Assembly (NCBI GenBank): GCA_014874235.1
Contig: JACWAC010000072.1
Location: 1-6,143, forward strand
Length of the DNA stretch: 6,143 bases
DNA from: Thermoplasmatales archaeon
GTDB taxonomy: Archaea > Thermoplasmatota > Thermoplasmata > Thermoplasmatales > GCA-001856825
Direction of reading: 5' to 3'
The position numbers and the translations under genes were made by a program. Positions 1 to 4,751 of the stretch are shown one piece after another; the stretch's first letter is position 1, and each line of letters begins with the position of its first letter. A model generated the notes under the pieces. That model was not told where the DNA came from, did not search any database, and was given only the letters and a program-made list of their open reading frames with translations.

Positions 1-311
1 TTCTGTATGTTCCTGAATGCAACCTTCTTGTTGTTCTTTACGAGTTCCTGTCCAGATATCTCTATGGAAGCCAGGTCCTGAACGTACGTAGATTTGGAAT
101 CCTTCACTGCTTGAATGAACTCCTCCCCAACTTTCTTTGTCTCACTAGCGGCAGCGAGCAAGACCTTGAACGCATCATTCGTCAACTCACCCACGGTCTT
201 ACCGGTCTCTGTTGCCAGTCCCTTCACCCTGTCGTAGAGCCTCTTCTGAACTCCCTTTATGGACACGTTTTCTGTGTCTGTATTTCCACTTTTTGGCTTA
301 TCTTCTGTCAT
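1..311 (-). CDS. Ribbon-helix-helix type protein, N-terminal part (runs off left edge)
   Basis: The reading frame opens at ATG 311-309 and stays open to the window edge, giving 103 residues without a stop. Residues 1-15 are polar and probably disordered. Residues 16-54 begin with a short strand (VSIKGV), then helix LYDRVKGLATETG, then KTVGELTNDAFKVLLAA. This pattern matches ribbon-helix-helix (CopG/Arc-like) DNA-binding folds, where the strand reads the DNA and the GKTVGEL turn joins two helices. Residues 55-80 are helical and amphipathic. Residues 82-103 (SIEISGQELVKNN and on) look like the start of a second, strand-rich domain that I do not recognise. A TATA-like box and an inverted repeat lie directly upstream. 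The likely role is DNA-binding regulation, possibly of its own gene, but this is inferred from fold resemblance. The strand, start and coding character are fairly secure; the C-terminus is missing. Confidence 0.75.
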   Translation of the reverse strand, partial: MTEDKPKSGNTDTENVSIKGVQKRLYDRVKGLATETGKTVGELTNDAFKVLLAAASETKKVGEEFIQAVKDSKSTYVQDLASIEISGQELVKNNKKVAFRNIQ

Positions 312-330
312 AGATGGCAATAGATGACTG

Positions 331-339
331 GAATATAAG
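331..339 (-). promoter_or_regulatory. TATA-like box for the ribbon-helix-helix gene
   Basis: On the minus strand the sequence reads CTTATATTC, 21-29 nt before the ATG at 311. This spacing fits an archaeal TATA box driving a leaderless or nearly leaderless transcript. No SD sequence precedes the ATG (the last bases are TTGCCATCT). It is placed by sequence and spacing only. Confidence 0.5.
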
Positions 340-360
340 ATTTCTGGTAATCCAGAAATC
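339..360. repeat. Perfect 9-bp inverted repeat, candidate operator or terminator
   Basis: The arms are GATTTCTGG (339-347) and CCAGAAATC (352-360), separated by TAAT, with no mismatch. The element touches the TATA-like box of the ribbon-helix-helix gene on its upstream side and includes the last bases of the alpha/beta hydrolase stop codon (359-361). As DNA it could be an operator bound by a dimeric regulator. As RNA it could form a hairpin at the 3' end of the hydrolase transcript, followed on the minus strand by the moderately T-rich TTATATTCC. The sequence does not decide between the two. Confidence 0.6.
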
Positions 361-1066
361 AGGATTTGAGGAAATTATTCAAGAGGTCCGCTACCTTCTC
401 CGGGAACTGGACGTGAGGTACGTGACCGGCATTTTCAATTACTTCCAGTCTGCTCCCTGGAATGAGTGCATTCAACCGCGCACCTATTTCCAAAGGTATC
501 ATCGCATCTTCCTTGCCCCAGATGATGAGCGTCTTTGTTTTCAGTTTCGCTAGTTCGGACTCCTTGAGCTTCCATATTGGACCTGCGTTATTCTTTACTA
601 TGTCAGCCATGACCGCCTCGGTGTTCATTGAGTTGCTCCTGACAACCATTCCAACAAACCTTCGTCTGCTTTCTTCTCCCATTTCTCCAAATGTCCTGTT
701 TATGCCTGCACTATCTTCCAGAACCAGATGCAACGGTCCTGTTCTTTCTAAGGAGAAACGCAGTGCGATCCATCCTCCATATGAATTGCCCACAAGCGAG
801 AAACTTTCCAGACCGAGATGATCAATGAGCTCCCCGATTACGTCTTCCTGTAACGCTATCTTATAATCAATGTTAGGTTTCTCGGATCTTCCGTGACCCA
901 GCAGGTCGACAAAATAGAGCCCAAAGTCTTCGCTCATAAACTGTGAAAGTTTCATCCAGGAGTTGCCCGTTCCTCCCAGTCCGTGGAGAAATATGGCAGG
1001 GATACGGCCAGACCGTTCGATGTAGGATATGTTCCCGTAGGAGGACCTGAAACTCTTTCTGAGCAC
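359..1066 (-). CDS. Alpha/beta hydrolase fold protein
   Basis: This 235-residue protein has the usual order of an alpha/beta hydrolase. The oxyanion-hole motif HGLGG is at 28-32, strand and turn VDLLGHGRS at 53-61, and the nucleophile elbow GNSYG at 93-97 gives Ser95. The acid is Asp187 in WGKEDAMIP, and His215 lies in NAGHVPHVQFPE, so the triad is complete. The cap between about residues 120 and 170 is short and helical, and the whole protein is slightly shorter than typical family members (about 250-280). The family includes esterases, lipases and C-C bond hydrolases; the substrate cannot be read from the sequence. There is no signal peptide, so it is probably cytoplasmic. The start is GTG (1066-1064): a stop lies three codons upstream, the next Met is at residue 38 inside the fold, and a TATA-like box sits at the expected distance. 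It is divergent from the DUF998 gene. Confidence 0.9.
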   Translation of the reverse strand: MLRKSFRSSYGNISYIERSGRIPAIFLHGLGGTGNSWMKLSQFMSEDFGLYFVDLLGHGRSEKPNIDYKIALQEDVIGELIDHLGLESFSLVGNSYGGWIALRFSLERTGPLHLVLEDSAGINRTFGEMGEESRRRFVGMVVRSNSMNTEAVMADIVKNNAGPIWKLKESELAKLKTKTLIIWGKEDAMIPLEIGARLNALIPGSRLEVIENAGHVPHVQFPEKVADLLNNFLKS

Positions 1067-1086
1067 CAGATGTTAGTTTAGTCAAA

Positions 1087-1094
1087 GATATATC
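1087..1094 (-). promoter_or_regulatory. TATA-like box for the alpha/beta hydrolase
   Basis: The octamer GATATATC is its own reverse complement and lies 21-28 nt before the GTG start at 1066 on the minus strand. With no SD before the GTG, this supports a leaderless start there. Because it is symmetric it could in principle also act on the plus strand, but the TTTTATTAA box is better placed for the DUF998 gene. Confidence 0.45.
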
Positions 1095-1117
1095 ATTATT
1101 CGTTAATCTTGCAGTAC

Positions 1118-1126
1118 TTTTATTAA
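1118..1126 (+). promoter_or_regulatory. TATA-like box for the DUF998 gene
   Basis: TTTTATTAA lies 24-32 nt before the ATG at 1150, where an archaeal TATA box is expected if transcription starts at or next to that codon. The other in-frame ATG, at 1138, would be only 12-20 nt away, too close to be transcribed from this box. This favours ATG 1150 as the start. Confidence 0.5.
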
Positions 1127-1149
1127 GCTCCAAGATTATGTACTTCCTC

Positions 1150-1728
1150 ATGGAAAAGGTTGCGTCCAAGAAAAGCCTAAACGTGGCAGGAGTTCTTCTT
1201 TTCGTTTTTGCCGTCCAGTTTGCTATAATGCTCTTCATAACCGAGTCGCTGTATCCACACACTTACAGCATTGCGAACAACTACATCAGCGACCTTGGGG
1301 TAGGACCGACTGGCTTCCTGTTCGACACCTCCATCTCTATCCTCGGCATTGCGGTGATAGCTTCATCTTATTTCGTATACAGAGGCTTTGACGTCAAGGT
1401 ATTCCCAATCCTGATCGCACTGACAGGAGTGGGAGCTCTGCTTGTTGGCATATTCAATGAAAACTTCGGTAGCATTCATGGATATGTATCTGACTGGACT
1501 TTCATACTTGGACCGCTTACCGCAATATATGCCTACAGATACCAAACGTCTCCTTTCAGGTTCATGTCCGTTGCTCTAGGAGTTATCTCATACATTGCAA
1601 TCATCTTCTACATGGAATTTGGTTCACCCTACTTTGGTGTGGGTGGATGGGAGAGACTGATAGTTTACCCATTCCTGTTGTGGGGGATAGGATACGGAGC
1701 CTTCCTGATGGGATTATCCTACAAGTGA
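1150..1728 (+). CDS. DUF998 family six-helix membrane protein
   Basis: The protein has 192 residues from ATG 1150. Hydrophobic segments at about 12-31, 56-77, 84-102, 113-129, 138-156 and 170-189 suggest six transmembrane helices. Motifs typical of DUF998 proteins are visible: NYISDLGVGP at 44-53 after the first helix, GIFNENFGSIHG at 100-111, and GGWERLIVYP at 165-174 before the last helix. The family is common in archaea, including Thermoplasmata and Sulfolobales, and its function is not established, so none is assigned. It would sit in the cytoplasmic membrane. An in-frame ATG at 1138 would add MYFL; I chose 1150 because the TATA-like box fits a leaderless start there and MEKVASKK is a normal positively charged N-terminus before helix 1. 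It stands alone, divergent from the hydrolase and convergent with the DUF2130 gene. Confidence 0.88.
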   Translation: MEKVASKKSLNVAGVLLFVFAVQFAIMLFITESLYPHTYSIANNYISDLGVGPTGFLFDTSISILGIAVIASSYFVYRGFDVKVFPILIALTGVGALLVGIFNENFGSIHGYVSDWTFILGPLTAIYAYRYQTSPFRFMSVALGVISYIAIIFYMEFGSPYFGVGGWERLIVYPFLLWGIGYGAFLMGLSYK

Positions 1729-1750
1729 GAAGACAAGAATCCGGAAATGA

Positions 1751-1770
1751 TTATTAAGAAAAAGATAGAG
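1751..1770 (-). terminator. T-rich tract after the DUF2130 gene
   Basis: On the minus strand, 7-26 nt past the DUF2130 stop, the sequence is pyrimidine- and T-rich (CTCTATCTTTTTCTTAATAA) with a run of five T. Archaeal transcription can end at such tracts without a hairpin, and I see none here. The 48-bp gap also receives the end of the convergent DUF998 gene, for which no T tract is visible on its own strand. Confidence 0.3.
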
Positions 1771-1776
1771 ATGTGG

Positions 1777-2928
1777 CTACGACTCGTCTTGATCGTTTTC
1801 ATCAGATAGGCTCAGGTACTTCACGTTGGGTAAGCTGGAGCCGATTATGCCCTGGAGATCGCCAAACATCCCTGAAAAATTGCCTATCGTCCTCTCTATT
1901 TCCTTTGTTCTCTTTGACCACTGCCTCTCCATCGATCTCCTCTCTGTCTCTATATCACTTCTCATCCTCACAATCCCCTCAGCTACTGCTTCTACCCTCT
2001 GCCTGAACTGGGTGCTTGTGAGATAGTTGTAGAGGATGTCTCTGGTTTCATCGCTGTTCTCACCCAGCCTCTTCTGGCGAGCAAGTTCCATCAGGTTTGC
2101 CCTTGCGATCATTGCCAGAGGGATTGCGTTCTCAAAGTTCGTTATCAATATCCCGTTTCTCATACCAAAGGCCGCAACATCTTTTGGCAGGGATTTTGTG
2201 ACTATTATTCCTACTTCGGAATTGTGCTTCACAAGGTCTTCCTTTAATTTCCCGATCCATTCGTCATTCCACTCCTTCGTCCTCTTTGCCTCCCATGCTA
2301 TCCTTCCTGACTCAATGCCCACCTGATTTCTTATTGTCTGGATCAGGTCGGGCCCTTTGGTTCCCTGCGGAATCGGATGAATGGAATCAGACGGGAAGGC
2401 ACCCCTGACCCTTTCTTCAAGCTCTTCCTCGAGTACCTCGCCCTGAATTTGCTGTGACCCCTGCTCAAGCTTCTGGCTCAGTTCCTGCACCTTCTTCATC
2501 AGTCCTTCGATTTTCTGCTGGTTTTCTCTCCTCTCCAGGTTGTATTCCACGTCGTATTCCTTCCTCATCTTTTCCTGCATCTTCGCTTTCTCTTCTTCCA
2601 GTTGCCTCTCCGAGACAATCTTCTGTTCCCTGACTGTCTCCTCCAGGTCTATCCTTCTCTTTCTCTCCTCGCTTTCCCTCTTCTGTGCTTCCTCGAGGTG
2701 TTTTTCCTTCACTCCAACACGATCCTCAAGCTCAGCATATTTAGAATTGAATTCCTCGTTGACCCTTTCCCTCATCTTTTCTCTTTCCGCTTCCAGCTTC
2801 TTCTCCACTTCCGTTTTAAGTCTATTTTCGTACAGTTCATTCACTCTTGACTCTATCGATTCTTTGAGGGCAGTTGAAACTGGAATCTCAGTACCACACT
2901 TTGGACAAATGACGGTGTCCTCGGCCAT
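1777..2928 (-). CDS. DUF2130 (COG4487) coiled-coil protein with PD-(D/E)XK-like core
   Basis: This 383-residue protein opens with CPKCG (Cys8, Cys11), half of a zinc-ribbon knuckle; no other cysteine exists in the chain, so metal binding would need a second subunit. Residues about 25-160 are a long charged coiled coil. The DUF2130 domain follows: GSQQIQGEVLEEELEE (157-172), AFPSDSIHPIPQGTKGPDL (177-195), WEAKRTKEW (212-220), then IIVTKSLP and FENAIPLA. The end is another helical stretch (about 305-350) and FSGMFGDLQGIIGSSLP (351-367). Asp194 and Glu213-x-Lys215 match the D...ExK pattern of PD-(D/E)XK nucleases, to which I recall DUF2130 being linked; activity is unproven. The C-terminus is acidic (SDENDQDES). 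Start ATG 2928 fits the conserved zinc-knuckle N-terminus and has a TATA-like box at the right distance. It is a single-gene unit, divergent from the GNAT gene. Confidence 0.9.
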   Translation of the reverse strand: MAEDTVICPKCGTEIPVSTALKESIESRVNELYENRLKTEVEKKLEAEREKMRERVNEEFNSKYAELEDRVGVKEKHLEEAQKRESEERKRRIDLEETVREQKIVSERQLEEEKAKMQEKMRKEYDVEYNLERRENQQKIEGLMKKVQELSQKLEQGSQQIQGEVLEEELEERVRGAFPSDSIHPIPQGTKGPDLIQTIRNQVGIESGRIAWEAKRTKEWNDEWIGKLKEDLVKHNSEVGIIVTKSLPKDVAAFGMRNGILITNFENAIPLAMIARANLMELARQKRLGENSDETRDILYNYLTSTQFRQRVEAVAEGIVRMRSDIETERRSMERQWSKRTKEIERTIGNFSGMFGDLQGIIGSSLPNVKYLSLSDENDQDES

Positions 2929-2949
2929 GAAATATCTAATTTTCCGGAC

Positions 2950-2957
2950 TATTAATT
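2950..2957 (-). promoter_or_regulatory. TATA-like box for the DUF2130 gene
   Basis: AATTAATA on the minus strand lies 22-29 nt before ATG 2928, and no SD sequence precedes the ATG (last bases AGATATTTC). It fits the same leaderless arrangement as other single genes here. Confidence 0.45.
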
Positions 2958-3004
2958 CTTATTGATATTGGCAACCGTTTTGTTTCATCAAAGACTTGAT
3001 AAAG

Positions 3005-3015
3005 TTAATTAATTA
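3005..3015 (+). promoter_or_regulatory. TATA-like box for the mini-ORF/GNAT unit
   Basis: TTAATTAATTA is preceded by the purine-rich GATAAAG, which could be the TFB recognition element. By the usual spacing, transcription would begin near 3035, at or just inside the G-rich SD sequence. This box is 33-43 nt from ATG 3048, so this transcript would carry a short leader, unlike the other genes in the window. Confidence 0.45.
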
Positions 3016-3023
3016 GTTTCAAT

Positions 3024-3042
3024 CTCCCCCTCTGGGGAGGTG
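3024..3042 (+). promoter_or_regulatory. Strong Shine-Dalgarno sequence inside a small inverted repeat
   Basis: GGAGGTG (3036-3042) is fully complementary to the anti-SD end of archaeal 16S rRNA and ends 5 nt before ATG 3048, an ideal spacing. It overlaps an inverted repeat: CTCCCC (3024-3029) and GGGGAG (3034-3039) around a CTCT loop, extendable by a G-T and an A-T pair. If transcription starts upstream of 3024 the hairpin would mask the SD. If it starts near 3035 only the DNA symmetry remains. Confidence 0.55.
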
Positions 3043-3047
3043 TGCTC

Positions 3048-3107
3048 ATGTCGATCAAAAGAAAGCCAGACGACGATGAAGACGACGAGGATGATGAAGA
3101 TTTCTGA
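3048..3107 (+). CDS. Acidic 19-residue mini-ORF upstream of and overlapping the GNAT gene
   Basis: ATG 3048 follows the best SD sequence in the window and opens a 20-codon frame ending at TGA 3105-3107. The peptide MSIKRKPDDDEDDEDDEDF has a basic head and a tail with 11 Asp/Glu among its last 12 residues. It overlaps the GNAT start (3091 or 3094) by 14-17 nt in another frame, so ribosomes finishing it would be placed to restart at the GNAT ATG, which lacks a well-spaced SD. Readings include a coupling leader peptide, a free microprotein, or the N-terminal extension of the GNAT separated from it by a +1 frameshift or a one-base sequence error. I recognise no family. The SD makes translation from here likely; the product's role is unknown. 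Confidence 0.5.
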   Translation: MSIKRKPDDDEDDEDDEDF

Positions 3108-3570
3108 ACCCATACTGCGAAGAGGTTCTCTGGAAGACATTGAGGAAATAACGGGCATAGAGAACAGGGCGTTCGGCAAACACGCATATGACTACCCCGA
3201 ACTGCGATATATGCTAGGCATAGCCAACTCTATCACAACCGTGGCAACCGTCAACGACAGGATAGTCGGATATGCGTCGGTTTTTTTCAGGAAGAATTCA
3301 AGAATATCACACATAGAAAGCATCGCCGTTGACCCAGACTACCAGGGTTCTGGCATAGGGAGGGCTCTTCTGAGAGAAGTGGAGAATATCTCGATCGAAA
3401 TGAAGTGCACCAAGATTGTGCTGGAAACGTTTGAAAAGAATCAGTCCGCATTGAAGCTGTACGAGGGCAGCGGATACAAGCTCGTCGAACACGTTCCCAA
3501 CTACTATCACATTCCCTATGATGGATCGAGAAATGCGATCAAATTCGAGAAGAACATCGAAATGAAATGA
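3091..3570 (+). CDS. GNAT family N-acetyltransferase (RimI/Ard1-like)
   Basis: From ATG 3091 the protein has 159 residues, a normal single GNAT domain. N-terminal ILRRGSLEDIEEITGIENRAFG (8-29) is the first strand and helix of RimI-like enzymes. GYASVFF (60-66) and HIESIAVDPDYQGSGIGRALL (74-94) follow, with acetyl-CoA motif A as Q85-G-S-G-I-G90. Then come LETFEKNQSALKLYEGSGY (111-129), with Asn117 and Tyr124 in the usual places, and a final NYYHIPYDGSRNAIKFEKNI. The reaction is acetyl transfer from acetyl-CoA to an amine. The Ard1/RimI look suggests protein N-terminal acetylation, but the substrate is not proven. The start is uncertain: adjacent ATGs at 3091 and 3094 match the domain boundary, but neither has a well-spaced SD. 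Longer in-frame starts (GTG 3040, ATG 3076) add a low-complexity, unconvincing N-terminus. Translation probably depends on the overlapping acidic mini-ORF. The FAD synthase gene follows after 29 bp. Confidence 0.88.
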   Translation: MMKISEPILRRGSLEDIEEITGIENRAFGKHAYDYPELRYMLGIANSITTVATVNDRIVGYASVFFRKNSRISHIESIAVDPDYQGSGIGRALLREVENISIEMKCTKIVLETFEKNQSALKLYEGSGYKLVEHVPNYYHIPYDGSRNAIKFEKNIEMK

Positions 3571-3578
3571 TTATTTAG
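3571..3578 (+). promoter_or_regulatory. TATA-like box for the FAD synthase gene
   Basis: TTATTTAG begins directly after the GNAT stop codon and lies 22-29 nt before ATG 3600, the spacing of a leaderless archaeal promoter. The 29-bp gap holds no SD (last bases TTTCCTTCCGA). The gene could also be reached by read-through from the GNAT gene. Confidence 0.4.
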
Positions 3579-3599
3579 CAAGTTTGAATTTCCTTCCGA

Positions 3600-4019
3600 A
3601 TGACCCGAGTCCTTGCAACTGGAGTTTTTGATATACTTCACCCAGGCCACGTGCATTTCCTGACCGAGGCCAGGAAGCTGGGAGATGAACTGGTAGTGGT
3701 GGTTGCTCGGGATTCGGTTGCACAGAAAATGAAGAGGTTGCCATTCATACCCGAAAACATAAGGCTCACTATGGTCGCATCTCTCAAACCAGTTGATAAG
3801 GCGATCCTTGGAGTAGAGGGAAATATCTACGATATCCTGACCGTGGTGAAGCCTGACATAGTAGCACTCGGGTACGATCAGGAGTTCAATCAGGATGAGA
3901 TCGTAACGGAAGGGAAAAAGAGAGGAATCGATCTTAGGGTCGTAAGAATCTCTCAGTACTCTGAGAGCGAATTCAACGGTACGAGAAAGATAATCAAAAT
4001 GCTCAAGACTAAGCTATAG
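3600..4019 (+). CDS. ribL: FAD synthase (FMN adenylyltransferase), archaeal RibL type
   Basis: The 139-residue protein is a single nucleotidyltransferase domain of the cytidylyltransferase-like superfamily. GVFDILHPGHVHFLTEARKLGD (8-29) carries the HxGH motif (His14-Pro-Gly-His17) that binds the ATP phosphates. VVVVARD (32-38), PFIPENIRL (48-56), LKPVDKAILG (62-71), and VKPDIVALGYDQEF (83-96) match archaeal RibL. FNGTRKI (125-131) stands at the C-terminal phosphate-binding motif usually written (I/S)SSTxKI. RibL transfers AMP from ATP to FMN to make FAD in the cytoplasm. The length is slightly below the about 150 residues of the Methanocaldococcus enzyme. It has no cysteine at all, whereas I recall C-terminal cysteines being important in that enzyme. 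ATG 3600 is the only sensible start, right at the first strand. Glycerol-3-phosphate cytidylyltransferase-like enzymes are close relatives, but the GYDQ region favours RibL. Confidence 0.9.
   Translation: MTRVLATGVFDILHPGHVHFLTEARKLGDELVVVVARDSVAQKMKRLPFIPENIRLTMVASLKPVDKAILGVEGNIYDILTVVKPDIVALGYDQEFNQDEIVTEGKKRGIDLRVVRISQYSESEFNGTRKIIKMLKTKL
4014..4019. other. Palindrome CTATAG used as stop codon on both strands
   Basis: The FAD synthase gene ends at TAG 4017-4019 on the plus strand, and the phosphopantothenate synthetase gene ends at TAG 4016-4014 on the minus strand. The hexamer is its own reverse complement, so the two convergent genes overlap by six bases. There is no intergenic space for a separate terminator, so each mRNA must end inside the antisense of the other gene. 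Confidence 0.9.
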
Positions 4020-4751
4020 CTCTGGCCATTCCTTGATTGATGCCAACCTATTACCGATGAAAGAAATTGTTCTTTCTGCATTTGCAGCATTGTTGAAGGA
4101 AGAAAGTTTTCCTTCGTAATCGCTCCCTTTGAACCTGTTAAAATTAGCGAAGGCCCTCTGAACGTCGTCCACGATTGTTATGTCCCCAAACCTCGACGTT
4201 CTCGACAACGGGTTGAGATCTATGGTGATAACAAATTTTCCCATCTTCTTAAGCGCCTCGGCCCTGTCTCCGTCTTCCAAGGGGATGAGAACTGTGTCGG
4301 CTGAGAATATCCCCTCTTTCTCACACCTCCCTCTATCACTTTCAAGACCGGGTATGAGAGCGTCCTGGTTCATGCCCAGAACATCGAGGCCCAGCCGGTT
4401 AAAGTAGCTCACAATTTTCCCCATGCGTTCCTTGGACCAGTAGAAGATGTTCGCCTCCACTGTTATACTGTACTTCTTTGCAAACTTAACTATCTCTTCA
4501 CCCGCAAGTGCTGCGGCATTTCCGTTTACAGATACGACAGCTCTCTCAGACTTGATCATCTTCTCGAGTGCAACCTTCTCCGCTTCTATCGCAAAGTCCC
4601 GGCTCTTTTCGCCGATGAGATAATCGAACGCCTCCCCCCTTCCCTGGGAGATCAATCCAGAAACTGTGACGATCCCCTTCTCATAGAAGTCCAGCAGAAG
4701 TTCCCTCTTCTTCAGACTCTCATACCTGGGGTGACTCTTAGGTATTTCCAA
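4014..4751 (-). CDS. 4-phosphopantoate--beta-alanine ligase (phosphopantothenate synthetase, COG1701)
   Basis: This enzyme joins 4-phosphopantoate to beta-alanine with ATP, giving 4'-phosphopantothenate, the archaeal route to coenzyme A after pantoate kinase. From TTG 4751 it has 245 residues, near the family length of about 250-260. Signature blocks are IPKSHPRYESL (3-13), GIVTVSGLISQGRGEAFDYLIGE (26-48), VSVNGNAAAL (73-82), VEANIFYW (98-105), IPGLESDRGRCEKEGIFSAD (133-152), VLIPLEDGDRAEAL (154-167) and ITIDLNPLSRTSRFGDITIVDD (175-196). The TTG start is chosen because family members begin one or two residues before IPKSHPRY. The upstream in-frame ATG at 4871 would add 40 residues lying inside the recJ-like gene's essential C-terminal domain. 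The start overlaps the recJ-like gene by 14 bp, so translational coupling is likely; no perfect SD is seen. The protein is cytoplasmic. Pantoate kinase is not in the window. Confidence 0.92.
   Translation of the reverse strand: MEIPKSHPRYESLKKRELLLDFYEKGIVTVSGLISQGRGEAFDYLIGEKSRDFAIEAEKVALEKMIKSERAVVSVNGNAAALAGEEIVKFAKKYSITVEANIFYWSKERMGKIVSYFNRLGLDVLGMNQDALIPGLESDRGRCEKEGIFSADTVLIPLEDGDRAEALKKMGKFVITIDLNPLSRTSRFGDITIVDDVQRAFANFNRFKGSDYEGKLSSFNNAANAERTISFIGNRLASIKEWPEL

Noticed and set aside
1..1066. Toxin-antitoxin pair formed by the ribbon-helix-helix protein and the hydrolase
   Set aside because: The hydrolase is a full-length enzyme with its own promoter and an intact catalytic triad, not a toxin family; pairing with an unseen gene to the left remains open.
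873..1262. 129-residue minus-strand frame spanning the divergent promoter region
   Set aside because: It overlaps both the hydrolase and DUF998 genes, covers two good TATA-like boxes, and shows no family pattern.
2540..2965. Ser/Phe-rich reading frame on the plus strand
   Set aside because: It lies antisense to the coiled-coil part of the DUF2130 gene; the composition is what Glu/Lys-rich codons give on the opposite strand, with no motif or promoter.
2987..3000. Inverted repeat ATCAA-agac-TTGAT upstream of the GNAT unit
   Set aside because: Only 5 bp per arm and AT-rich; expected by chance in intergenic DNA of this composition.
3040..3090. Longer GNAT start at GTG 3040 or ATG 3076
   Set aside because: The added residues (CSCRSKESQTT, MKTTR) are the acidic mini-ORF repeat in a shifted frame and do not resemble GNAT N-termini. 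GTG 3040 as a leaderless start cannot be fully excluded, since a TATA-like box lies about 25-35 nt upstream.
3069..3101. GAY/GAR trinucleotide run as a possible microsatellite or short repeat array
   Set aside because: It is imperfect at the base level and explained by Asp/Glu codons in the mini-ORF frame; no spacer-repeat structure.
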